Positions 57,017-64,000 of a stretch of DNA of 64,000 nt are shown piece after piece. This DNA is from Comamonas testosteroni. Lineage in GTDB: Bacteria > Pseudomonadota > Gammaproteobacteria > Burkholderiales > Burkholderiaceae_C. The position numbers and the translations under genes were made by a program. The first letter of the stretch is position 1. Every line of letters begins with the position of its first letter. The notes beneath the pieces are model-generated. The model did no database searches. It was not told the origin of the DNA and saw only the letters and a program-made list of their open reading frames with translations. The DNA lies in NCBI RefSeq assembly GCF_000761245.1, contig NZ_AWOR01000068.1:248001-312000 (forward strand), written 5' to 3'.

Positions 57017-58177
57017 TCACACCCGGACCTTTCCGTCGCCCGTGAGCATGGACAGCTCCACAAAACGGGGCTTGCCCGCCTGTGCACGAAATGCGATAGG
57101 AAAGCCCGCAACCTGCTGGCCATTCATGGCCTCCAGCGCCGCCACCAGGCCATCGCGCTGCAGACGACCTGCGGCAGAGGCTGATTTCAGCGCTTCGCTC
57201 ACGACACGGGCAGCCAGATAGCCTTCCATGCTGGAGTAATCGGGCTGCAGCGAAGCACCGCTTTTTTGCAGTGCAGCCTGAAACTCACGCGCCAGGGGAT
57301 GCGAGGTCTTGAAAGGCGAGGGCACGACCTGGGTGACCACGACGCCCTCGGCCTCCTTGCCAAGGGCCTGCGCCAGTGCAGAAGTGCCCACGAACGACAC
57401 GTTGTAGAACTGACCGCCATAGCCTGCCTGGCGTGCCGCTCGCACAAAGGCAGCGCTGGCCGCATAGGTGCCGACCTGCACTATCACATCGGCACCCAGC
57501 GGCACCAGAGTCTTGACGGCCTTGGCCACATCCTGGGAATTTCGCTCCACCGTCGCGGCACCCACGGGTTTGAGGCCATGGCCTTGCAGCGCCTGCATCA
57601 CCCCCTCGAGACCTGACTGGCCATAGGCGTCGTTCTGGTGAAACACCGCGATCTTCTTGAGGCCCAAAGAAACCAGTTGTCTGACCATGAGAGCGGTTTC
57701 ATCGGCATAGGAGGCACGCAGATTGAAGACCGTCTGCGCCAGCTTGGGGTCGCGCAGGCCGGCGCCCCCCGTCAGTGGAGCAATCAGCGGCAGCTTGGCT
57801 TTCTGCAGCAAAGGCAGTGCGGCCATGCTGGTGGGAGTGCCCAGATAGCCGAACAAGGCCATTACATCGTCGGCAATGAATTTCTGGGTATTGGCCACGC
57901 AACGCTCTGGCTCATAGCCATCGTCCAGCGTGCGCAGCTCCACCTGGCGGCGGCCAATGCCGCCCTGGGCGTTGAGCTGATCGAAGTACAGCTTGGCGCC
58001 CTGCACAAACTGCATACCCAGCTGCGCCGAAGGGCCGCTCAGTGCACAGGACTGCCCAAGCACAATGGGTCCGCTCGAATCCTGGGCATGACTGGCGCCG
58101 GTCCAACTCCCGGCTGCCACAGCTGCACCAGCAGTCATGAATTGACGACGATTCCACTCCACTCGCTTGTCCTGCAT
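57017..58177 (-). CDS. Orphan Liv-type periplasmic receptor
   Basis: A 386-residue branched-chain-amino-acid-type solute receptor. The N terminus carries a twin-arginine signal (NRRQFMTAGAAVAAG). The periplasmic-binding fold starts IVLGQSCALSGPSAQLGMQFVQGAKLYFDQLN and includes FGYLGTPTSMAALP and VFHQNDAYGQSGLEGV. No ABC permease or ATPase gene is adjacent; it may use another Liv transporter or act in sensing. The M20 amidohydrolase gene follows 84 bp later on the same strand, suggesting a shared substrate. Divergent from the molybdopterin oxidoreductase gene. Confidence 0.9.
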   Translation of the reverse strand: MQDKRVEWNRRQFMTAGAAVAAGSWTGASHAQDSSGPIVLGQSCALSGPSAQLGMQFVQGAKLYFDQLNAQGGIGRRQVELRTLDDGYEPERCVANTQKFIADDVMALFGYLGTPTSMAALPLLQKAKLPLIAPLTGGAGLRDPKLAQTVFNLRASYADETALMVRQLVSLGLKKIAVFHQNDAYGQSGLEGVMQALQGHGLKPVGAATVERNSQDVAKAVKTLVPLGADVIVQVGTYAASAAFVRAARQAGYGGQFYNVSFVGTSALAQALGKEAEGVVVTQVVPSPFKTSHPLAREFQAALQKSGASLQPDYSSMEGYLAARVVSEALKSASAAGRLQRDGLVAALEAMNGQQVAGFPIAFRAQAGKPRFVELSMLTGDGKVRV

Positions 58178-58338
58178 TGCTCTCGATCTCTTTCTACGGG
58201 CTACTCATTGCTACGGGCTGGATCGGCCCGTTTCTGGGGTCTTGCATCTCAGGTTTTTTGGCATGGATGCGCGCCGCATAATAGGCCCACAAAACGGTCT
58301 TCAGCCGCAAACCGGCCCAGAATTTTCGAGCCCACGAC

Positions 58339-60402
58339 ATGCCTCATATCGTTCAAGTACGCGGCGCCTGCCCGCATGACTGCCCGGACACCTGCGCCCT
58401 GGTCACCACGGTGGTCGATGGCACCGCCACCAAGGTGCAAGGCAATGCAGAACACGCTCACACGGGCGGCGTGCTCTGCGCCAAGGTCAGCAAGTACACC
58501 GAGCGCACCTACCACGCCGGGCGAGTGCTGCAGCCTCTCAAGCGCAGCGGCCCCAAAGGCAGCGGCCAGTTCACCCCCGTGAGCTGGGACGAAGCGCTGA
58601 GCGATATTTCCCAGCGCCTGCACGGCATTGCCCAGCGCGCGCCTGAAGCCATACTGCCCTACAGCTATGCCGGCACCATGGGACTGGTGCAGAGTGAAAG
58701 CATGGACCGGCGCTTTTTTCACCAGTTGGGCTCCAGCCTGCTGGATCGCACCATCTGCGCCAGTGCCGGCAGCGAGGCGCTGACTGCCACCTATGGCGGC
58801 AAACTGGGCATGCGCGTGGAGTTCTTTGCCGAAAGCAAGCTGATCCTGATCTGGGGCAGCAACAGCATTGCCAGCAATCTTCATTTCTGGCGCTATGCGC
58901 AGGAAGCCAAGCGCCAGGGCGCCAAGCTGATCTGCATAGACCCGCGCAAGAGTGAGACTGCCGACAAATGCCAGGAGCACCTGCAACTGCTGCCCGGCAC
59001 CGATGCGGCACTGGCTCTGGCGCTGATGCACGAGCTGATCGTGCATGACTGGCTGGACCATGACTACATCGCCCAACACACCCAGGGCTGGGACGCACTC
59101 AAGGCCAGAGCATTGCAATGGCCGCCCGAGCGCGCCGCCAGTGTCTGTGGCCTGAGCGTGGAACAGATTCAGTCCCTGGCACGTGATTACGGCACGACCA
59201 GACCAGCGGCCATTCGCCTCAATTACGGTATGCAGCGAGTGCGCGGCGGCGGCAATGCCGTGCGCGCCGTGGCCTGCTTGCCGGCTCTTGTCGGTGCCTG
59301 GCGCCACCGCGCGGGCGGCCTGCTGCTATCCGCCTCGGGGGTCTCGCCCTTCAAGCGGGCCTCTCTTCAGATGCCGCAGTTGCTGGGTGAGCGTCGCCCA
59401 CGCACCCTGAACATGAGCCAGATTGGCGATGTGCTGCTGCATGAGGGTGATACCAGCTTCGGCCCCAAGGTGGAAGCCGTCGTGGTCTACAACAGCAATC
59501 CCTTGGCAGTGGCGCCAGAGTCAACCAAGGTGGCCGCGGGCTTTGCGCGCGAAGATCTGTTCACCGTGGTGCTTGAGCATTTCTTGACCGACACCGCAGA
59601 CCATGCCGACTATGTGCTGCCCGCCACCACGCAGCTCGAGCATTGGGACATCCACGGCAGCTACGGCCATACCGATGTGCTGCTGAATCGCCCCGCGATC
59701 GAGCCCCAAGGTCAGGCGCGCAGCAACGCGCAGATCTTTCGTGATCTGGCCATGCATATGTCCAGGCTGGACTCCGCTTTTGCGGCAGCATATTTTTCTG
59801 AGTCTGATGAAACTCTATGCCGCACAGCAGTCTCGGACACAGCTATTGATTTTGAAGAGCTGCTGCAACAGGGCTTTGCCCATATCCCGCTGCCCGATGC
59901 TCCGTTTGCCGAAGGCGGCTTTGCCACGCCATCGGGCAAATGCGAATTCGACAACCCCGCCCTGGCGCGGCTGGGCATCAACACCCTGCCCGACTACCTG
60001 CCCAATTACGAGCCGCCCACGACGGCCTACCCGCTGGCCATGATCTCGCCACCCGCACGCAACTTTCTCAACAGCAGCTTTGCCAATGTGGCCAGTCTGG
60101 CCCGCATGGAAGAGCGTCCGCTGCTGGAGATGCACCCCGATGACGCAACTGCGCGCGGCATTGCCGACGGTGACCAGCTGCGCGTCTTCAACCAGCGCGG
60201 CGAGCATGTCTGCCACGCCGCCGTCAACGGCCGCGCTCGCGCCGGCGTGGTGGTGGGCCTGGGCATCTGGTGGCGCAAGCAGGGAGCCAACGGCACGAAT
60301 GTGAACGAGCTGACGCATCAGCAGCTCACCGATATTGGCCGAGCGCCCTGCTTCTACGACTGCGCGGTACAGGTGGAAAAGTTCAAGGAGTTGTCAGCCT
60401 GA
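58339..60402 (+). CDS. Molybdopterin oxidoreductase (DMSO reductase family)
   Basis: A 687-residue single-subunit-like molybdoenzyme. The N-terminal 4Fe-4S motif is CPHDCPDTC ... C (C11, C15, C19, C47), followed by molybdopterin-guanine-dinucleotide-binding segments (LILIWGSNSIASNLHFW, KLICIDPRKSETADKC, VVVYNSNPLAVAPE) and the C-terminal barrel domain. There is no Tat signal, so it is cytoplasmic, unlike respiratory members. The metal-ligand residue lies in the RTICASAG region but is not certain. No partner subunit is encoded nearby. It stands alone, 144 bp before a diguanylate cyclase gene. Substrate unknown; annotations in this group are often formate dehydrogenase-like. Confidence 0.88.
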   Translation: MPHIVQVRGACPHDCPDTCALVTTVVDGTATKVQGNAEHAHTGGVLCAKVSKYTERTYHAGRVLQPLKRSGPKGSGQFTPVSWDEALSDISQRLHGIAQRAPEAILPYSYAGTMGLVQSESMDRRFFHQLGSSLLDRTICASAGSEALTATYGGKLGMRVEFFAESKLILIWGSNSIASNLHFWRYAQEAKRQGAKLICIDPRKSETADKCQEHLQLLPGTDAALALALMHELIVHDWLDHDYIAQHTQGWDALKARALQWPPERAASVCGLSVEQIQSLARDYGTTRPAAIRLNYGMQRVRGGGNAVRAVACLPALVGAWRHRAGGLLLSASGVSPFKRASLQMPQLLGERRPRTLNMSQIGDVLLHEGDTSFGPKVEAVVVYNSNPLAVAPESTKVAAGFAREDLFTVVLEHFLTDTADHADYVLPATTQLEHWDIHGSYGHTDVLLNRPAIEPQGQARSNAQIFRDLAMHMSRLDSAFAAAYFSESDETLCRTAVSDTAIDFEELLQQGFAHIPLPDAPFAEGGFATPSGKCEFDNPALARLGINTLPDYLPNYEPPTTAYPLAMISPPARNFLNSSFANVASLARMEERPLLEMHPDDATARGIADGDQLRVFNQRGEHVCHAAVNGRARAGVVVGLGIWWRKQGANGTNVNELTHQQLTDIGRAPCFYDCAVQVEKFKELSA

Positions 60403-60546
60403 TGCGGCTGCATTGTGGTTGACCATGAGCAGGGCCACGGCTCGAGCAACCATAATGCAGACACTCAATGAATATGCGGCCGGGGTCTGAGCCTGTCAGA
60501 GCACACAGGTACAGCGCAGAGCCGCCCTGCTCTCGCGACATCATCT

Positions 60547-62157
60547 GTGAAGAAATCTCTCCCCTGGCAACGCCGCCTGGCACCGACCCGACTTGACCTG
60601 CGCCGCCTGATTCTGGTCCTGACCATCTGCAGCGCGCTGATCCCGTTTCTCAACACCTTCTATGCCGGCTATCTGGTGCAGCGCCAGCAGCTGATAGACA
60701 ACACGCTCGAAGGTCACCATGCCTATGCGACCAAGCTGGCGCAGAGCACGGATGATTTTCTGCAATCCGCCCTGCAGCAGCTGGAATACAGCGCCAATCT
60801 GATGGGCGCGCACATGGACGACGTGGACTATCTGGCCAGGGAGGCCACACGTCTGCGCCTGCAAACCAAGAGCTTCAACTCCGTCACCATCATCGACCCC
60901 ACGGGCTATGTGCTGGCGACATCGCCCGAAACCCTGCAGATCAAGGGCAAGACGCTGCAAAGCGCCGGAGTGACACAGACATTGAGCACTCGCGGGCCCG
61001 TCATCAGCCAGCCCTATATGTCCACGGCCGGCAACTACATCGTCTTTGTCTCGCAGCCCATTTTCGACCCTCAGGGCGAATTCCTGGGAGCGGTAGGCGG
61101 CAGCATCTACCTCAAGGAAGACAGCATCCTCGACACCCTGCTGGGCTCGCACTTCTACCAGGATGGCACCTATGTCTATGTGGTGGACAGGAACAAGCAC
61201 ATCATCTATCACCCCGACAACCAGCGTATCGGAGATCAGGTGATCAACAACGATGTCATCAACGCCGTGATCCGGGGCGAGTCGGGAACGGCGCCGGTCG
61301 TCAACAGCAAGGGCGTGGAAATGCTGGCCGGCTATGCCGTCATCCACGCCTCGGGCTGGGGCATTGTGGCCCAGCGTCCCAAGGCGGCCACGCTGGCCCC
61401 GCTCAACAAGCTGATGCGCTCCGTGCTCTACAAGACCCTGCCCATCGCCCTGCTGATGCTGGTGGTCATCTGGTGGAGCGCGCGCCGCATTGCCAGCCCA
61501 CTGCGCCAGCTCGCCAACGGCGCTCACGATATGGACAAGCCCGAGACGGCGCAGAACATCCAGGCCGTCAAGTCCTGGTACTTCGAGTCCCACGAACTCA
61601 AGAAAGCCATGCTCAAGGGCCTGGGCCTGCTGCAACGCAATATCACCAAGCTGCGCGAGGATGTGAACACAGATCCGCTGACAGGCCTGGGCAATCGCCG
61701 TCATCTGGAGGCAGCTATCAGCGCCTTTCAGACGCAAGCGCTGCCGTTCTCGGTGATTGCCATCGACATCGATCACTTCAAGCATATCAACGACGGCTTT
61801 GGCCACGATACAGGCGACGAGGTCCTCAGACAGCTCGCACGCACCATGCGCGAGGTCTCGCGTGTCGATGACCTGCCCTGTCGAGTGGGTGGAGAGGAGT
61901 TTCTGCTGCTGCTGCCCGGCACGGGGCTGGAGGCCGCCGCCCATGCCGCCGAGCGTCTGCGTCATCTGGTCGAGAAGATGGAGATACCGCCAGTGGGCCA
62001 TATCACGATCTCGCTGGGCGTGGCCCACTGGCCCGACAGTGCTCCCGATATCAAGGCCGTCTTCCAGCAGGCCGATGCCATGCTCTACGCAGCCAAGCGA
62101 GGTGGACGCAATCGTGTCATGGTCAGTAAGGCCAGCGAGCCTCCCAGCGAGCTCTGA
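60547..62157 (+). CDS. Cache-domain diguanylate cyclase with intact GGEEF
   Basis: An inner-membrane sensor of 536 residues that should make cyclic-di-GMP. One helix (about 20-42) and a second (about 293-312) flank a periplasmic Cache-type domain (about 45-290). A HAMP-like linker and a GGDEF domain (372-530) follow. The active site GGEEF is at 448-452, the metal/substrate motif is DIDHFKHINDGFGH and the I-site RVDD is in the correct place, so feedback inhibition is expected. The start is GTG with no clear ribosome site. This is the only GGDEF protein in the window with an intact active site. A strong terminator follows. Confidence 0.92.
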   Translation: MKKSLPWQRRLAPTRLDLRRLILVLTICSALIPFLNTFYAGYLVQRQQLIDNTLEGHHAYATKLAQSTDDFLQSALQQLEYSANLMGAHMDDVDYLAREATRLRLQTKSFNSVTIIDPTGYVLATSPETLQIKGKTLQSAGVTQTLSTRGPVISQPYMSTAGNYIVFVSQPIFDPQGEFLGAVGGSIYLKEDSILDTLLGSHFYQDGTYVYVVDRNKHIIYHPDNQRIGDQVINNDVINAVIRGESGTAPVVNSKGVEMLAGYAVIHASGWGIVAQRPKAATLAPLNKLMRSVLYKTLPIALLMLVVIWWSARRIASPLRQLANGAHDMDKPETAQNIQAVKSWYFESHELKKAMLKGLGLLQRNITKLREDVNTDPLTGLGNRRHLEAAISAFQTQALPFSVIAIDIDHFKHINDGFGHDTGDEVLRQLARTMREVSRVDDLPCRVGGEEFLLLLPGTGLEAAAHAAERLRHLVEKMEIPPVGHITISLGVAHWPDSAPDIKAVFQQADAMLYAAKRGGRNRVMVSKASEPPSEL

Positions 62158-62193
62158 GCCCGGCGGGTCCGTAGTTCCGCTCCCACTCTCAAG

Positions 62194-62227
62194 GCGTATC
62201 CGCTGTCACAGCCGATACGCTTTTTTT
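62194..62227 (+). terminator. Terminator after the diguanylate cyclase gene
   Basis: GCGTATC-C-GCTG, loop TCA, CAGC-C-GATACGC, then TTTTTTT. A strong intrinsic terminator with one internal C-C mismatch. The remaining 234 bp to the next gene (62228-62461) are AT-rich and must hold its promoter, but I see no clear sites. Confidence 0.93.
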
Positions 62228-62461
62228 GCAGCTTATTGTGTGACTCCGCTGCACCAATTTGGCGATTGATGCTTCAAATTAGTGAGCATGCACCATACGA
62301 GTTAAGAGGATTGAATGCAGATTGATCTGAATTACATAACAAGTAACTGATTTCATTGAACTAATGCCTTGAGCCCCTTGCCCTGGCACAGCTCTTGCTG
62401 AAAACCCTTGCCCCGCAGCCCCGGATGGACAGCGGAATACACAACAGCAAAGGGATTTCAG

Positions 62462-64000
62462 ATGCCAGAGCCAAGCAAGCATGTCAGTCGCAGACAACTG
62501 CTCTCGATGATCGGAAAGGTCGCGGGCGGCAGTGCCATGTATCAAGCCATGAGTTCACTGGGATATGCCGCCCAATCGCATTACAGCGGTCCGGTCAAGC
62601 TCGGCAACGCCAGACCTGGTGCATCGGTTCTGGTGCTGGGCGCTGGCCTGGCAGGCATGGTGGCAGCCCACGAGTTGCGTGCGGCCGGCTACAAGGTGCA
62701 GTTGCTTGAATACCAGAGCCGCGCCGGAGGCCGCTGCTGGACGCTGCGCGGCGGCGATGAATTCAGCGAACTCGACGGCACGCGCCAGAAAGTGGGCTTT
62801 GCCAAGGGCAACTACTTCAACCCCGGCCCCTGGCGTGTGCCCTACCACCACCATGCGATGCTGGATTACTACAAGCGCTTCGGCATCAAGCTCGAAGCCT
62901 TCAACCAGGTCAACTACAACGCATATCTGCACAACAGCAAGGCCCTGGCCGGCAAGCCTCAGCGCTTTCGCCATGTGCAGACCGATGTCTACGGCCATGT
63001 GGCCGAGCTGCTGTCAAAGGCTACCAATCAGGGCGCATTGGACCAGAGCGTCAGCCGGGAAGACAAGGAACGCCTGCTGGAGAGCCTCAAGGCCTGGGGC
63101 GTGCTGGACAAGGAGTACCGCTACCGCGCCAGCAATGCGGTCAGCGATTTCCGTGGCTACGACATCGACCCCGGCGGCGGCATGATGGCGCTGGCCAAAC
63201 CTTCGACGCCCATGGGCCTGCACGAGCTGCTCGAATCCAATTTGTGGCGCCAGATGGGTGTGGGCAATATCTACGAATTCCACAGCGCCATCTTCCAGCC
63301 CGAAGGCGGCATGGACATGCTGGCCCAGGCCATGGCACGCGATCTGGGCTCTGCCATCCGCTACAACGCCAAAGTCACCAGGATCGCCCAGAACGACAAG
63401 GGCGTAACCGTGGACTATGTGGACGCCCTCAAGCCCGGCGCCACGCTGCAGGCCCGCGCCGACTGGTGCGTGTGCACGATTCCGCTGTCCATCCTGAGCC
63501 AGATCGAAGTGCAGGCCGGCAGCGCCATGCAGAACGCGATTGCTGCCGTGCCCTACGGTAGCTCCATGAAGGTCGGACTGGAGTTCAAGCGCCGCTTCTG
63601 GGAAGAGGATGAGCGCATCTACGGCGGCATCAGCTACACCGATCTGCCGATCCAGCAGATCTCCTACCCCTCCACCGGCTATATGAGCCGCGGCCCCGCC
63701 GTGCTGCTGGGCGCCTATGCATTCGAGAACTCCAACAGCTACCGCTTCTCCTCGCTCAAGCCGGCCGAGCGCGTTCGTCTTGCGCTGGAGTACGGCGCGC
63801 AGATCCATCCGCAGTACAAGCAGGAGTTCCTCAACGGTGTGTCGGTGGCCTGGCATCGCATGCCCTGGATCAACGGCTGCTTCGGCAACTGGACCGATGC
63901 GCTGCGCGAGCAGCACTACAAGGATCTGGCCCAGATCGATGGTCGCCTGGTGCTCGCGGGCGAGCATGTCTCGTACATCCCCGCCTGGCAGGAAGGTGCC
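62462..64000 (+). CDS. Tat-exported flavin monoamine oxidase (3' end outside window)
   Basis: FAD-dependent amine or L-amino-acid oxidase; 513 codons are open to the window edge and only a short C terminus is missing. A twin-arginine signal is seen (SRRQLLSM, residues 9-16, then a hydrophobic Gly/Ala stretch). FAD binding: VLVLGAGLAGMVAAHEL (GxGxxG at 60-65) and RAGGRCW near 87-93. The C-terminal FAD motif RLVLAGEHVSYIPAWQ is also present. The usual substrate-domain pieces are there (GGMDMLAQAMARDLG). It is monocistronic after the terminator of the diguanylate cyclase gene. The substrate is not determinable; periplasmic oxidation of an amine with release of ammonia and peroxide is the family reaction. 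Confidence 0.88.
   Translation, partial: MPEPSKHVSRRQLLSMIGKVAGGSAMYQAMSSLGYAAQSHYSGPVKLGNARPGASVLVLGAGLAGMVAAHELRAAGYKVQLLEYQSRAGGRCWTLRGGDEFSELDGTRQKVGFAKGNYFNPGPWRVPYHHHAMLDYYKRFGIKLEAFNQVNYNAYLHNSKALAGKPQRFRHVQTDVYGHVAELLSKATNQGALDQSVSREDKERLLESLKAWGVLDKEYRYRASNAVSDFRGYDIDPGGGMMALAKPSTPMGLHELLESNLWRQMGVGNIYEFHSAIFQPEGGMDMLAQAMARDLGSAIRYNAKVTRIAQNDKGVTVDYVDALKPGATLQARADWCVCTIPLSILSQIEVQAGSAMQNAIAAVPYGSSMKVGLEFKRRFWEEDERIYGGISYTDLPIQQISYPSTGYMSRGPAVLLGAYAFENSNSYRFSSLKPAERVRLALEYGAQIHPQYKQEFLNGVSVAWHRMPWINGCFGNWTDALREQHYKDLAQIDGRLVLAGEHVSYIPAWQEGA

Noticed and set aside
59785-59860. AT-rich patch in the molybdopterin oxidoreductase gene resembling the dispersed 50-bp element
   Set aside because: Only AATAGCTG clearly matches, and the encoded residues fill positions normally present in this enzyme family, so there is no sign of an insertion.

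Overview
This 64 kb window reads as ordinary chromosome of a high-GC beta-proteobacterium of the Comamonadaceae, most like Comamonas or a close relative. I infer this from gene content: tripartite-tricarboxylate (Bug) periplasmic receptors without partners, a Gram-negative porin, a two-cysteine OhrR/Ohr pair, a beta-keto-acid cleavage enzyme and many acyl-CoA genes. Two families of short dispersed repeats of a kind I associate with this family point the same way. I see no rRNA or tRNA gene, prophage, transposase or CRISPR array.

Layout. 1-6.4 kb: D-aminoacyl-tRNA deacylase and a cation-diffusion exporter, then a tight three-gene unit (PAS-GGDEF-EAL protein, AMP nucleosidase, membrane GGDEF protein) in which both GGDEF motifs are degenerate. 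6.4-13.5 kb: GMC oxidoreductase, 3-hydroxybutyryl-CoA dehydrogenase, a large radical-SAM protein with an unrecognised C-terminal half, an enoyl-CoA hydratase-like protein and a NylB-like serine hydrolase. 13.6-21.5 kb: stress block with ohrR-ohr, a 2H phosphoesterase, srkA, a TetR/MFS pair with a Gly/Val-rich lipoprotein, and soxR facing a SoxR-type promoter that should drive a Rid-family gene and an MFS exporter. 21.5-26.9 kb: htpG behind a heat-shock-like promoter, an RluF-like pseudouridine synthase with a long Arg/Gly-rich repeat region, and a Crp/Fnr regulator.

26.9-37.1 kb: a catabolic uptake unit made of long-chain acyl-CoA synthetase, LivG, LivH, LivM, periplasmic receptor, LivF and a phenylacetate-CoA-ligase-like enzyme, then an orphan Bug receptor. 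37.2-42.5 kb: DUF1840 protein, cyclopropane fatty acid synthase, a membrane-anchored unknown, a lipoprotein peptidase and an EptA-type lipid A phosphoethanolamine transferase. 42.6-48.4 kb: a NitT/TauT-type ABC importer with two receptors and a CDA-fold deaminase, divergent from an isopenicillin-N-synthase-family oxygenase across a 475-bp gap that holds a MITE-like inverted-repeat element. 48.5-58.2 kb: acyl-CoA-binding protein, porin, quinone oxidoreductase, a Bug receptor/BKACE/TauD catabolic operon with a divergent AraC regulator, an M20 amidohydrolase and an orphan Liv-type receptor. 58.3-64 kb: molybdopterin oxidoreductase, an intact Cache-GGDEF diguanylate cyclase, and a Tat-exported flavin amine oxidase cut by the window end.

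The genes describe a versatile heterotroph that imports and CoA-activates organic acids, with peroxide, redox, heat and membrane stress responses between the catabolic units. The most unusual items are the importer-deaminase-oxygenase cluster (possibly a nucleobase route), the AMP nucleosidase between two degenerate GGDEF proteins, the radical-SAM fusion, the five-copy repeat placed just after stop codons, and the 223-bp inverted-repeat element.
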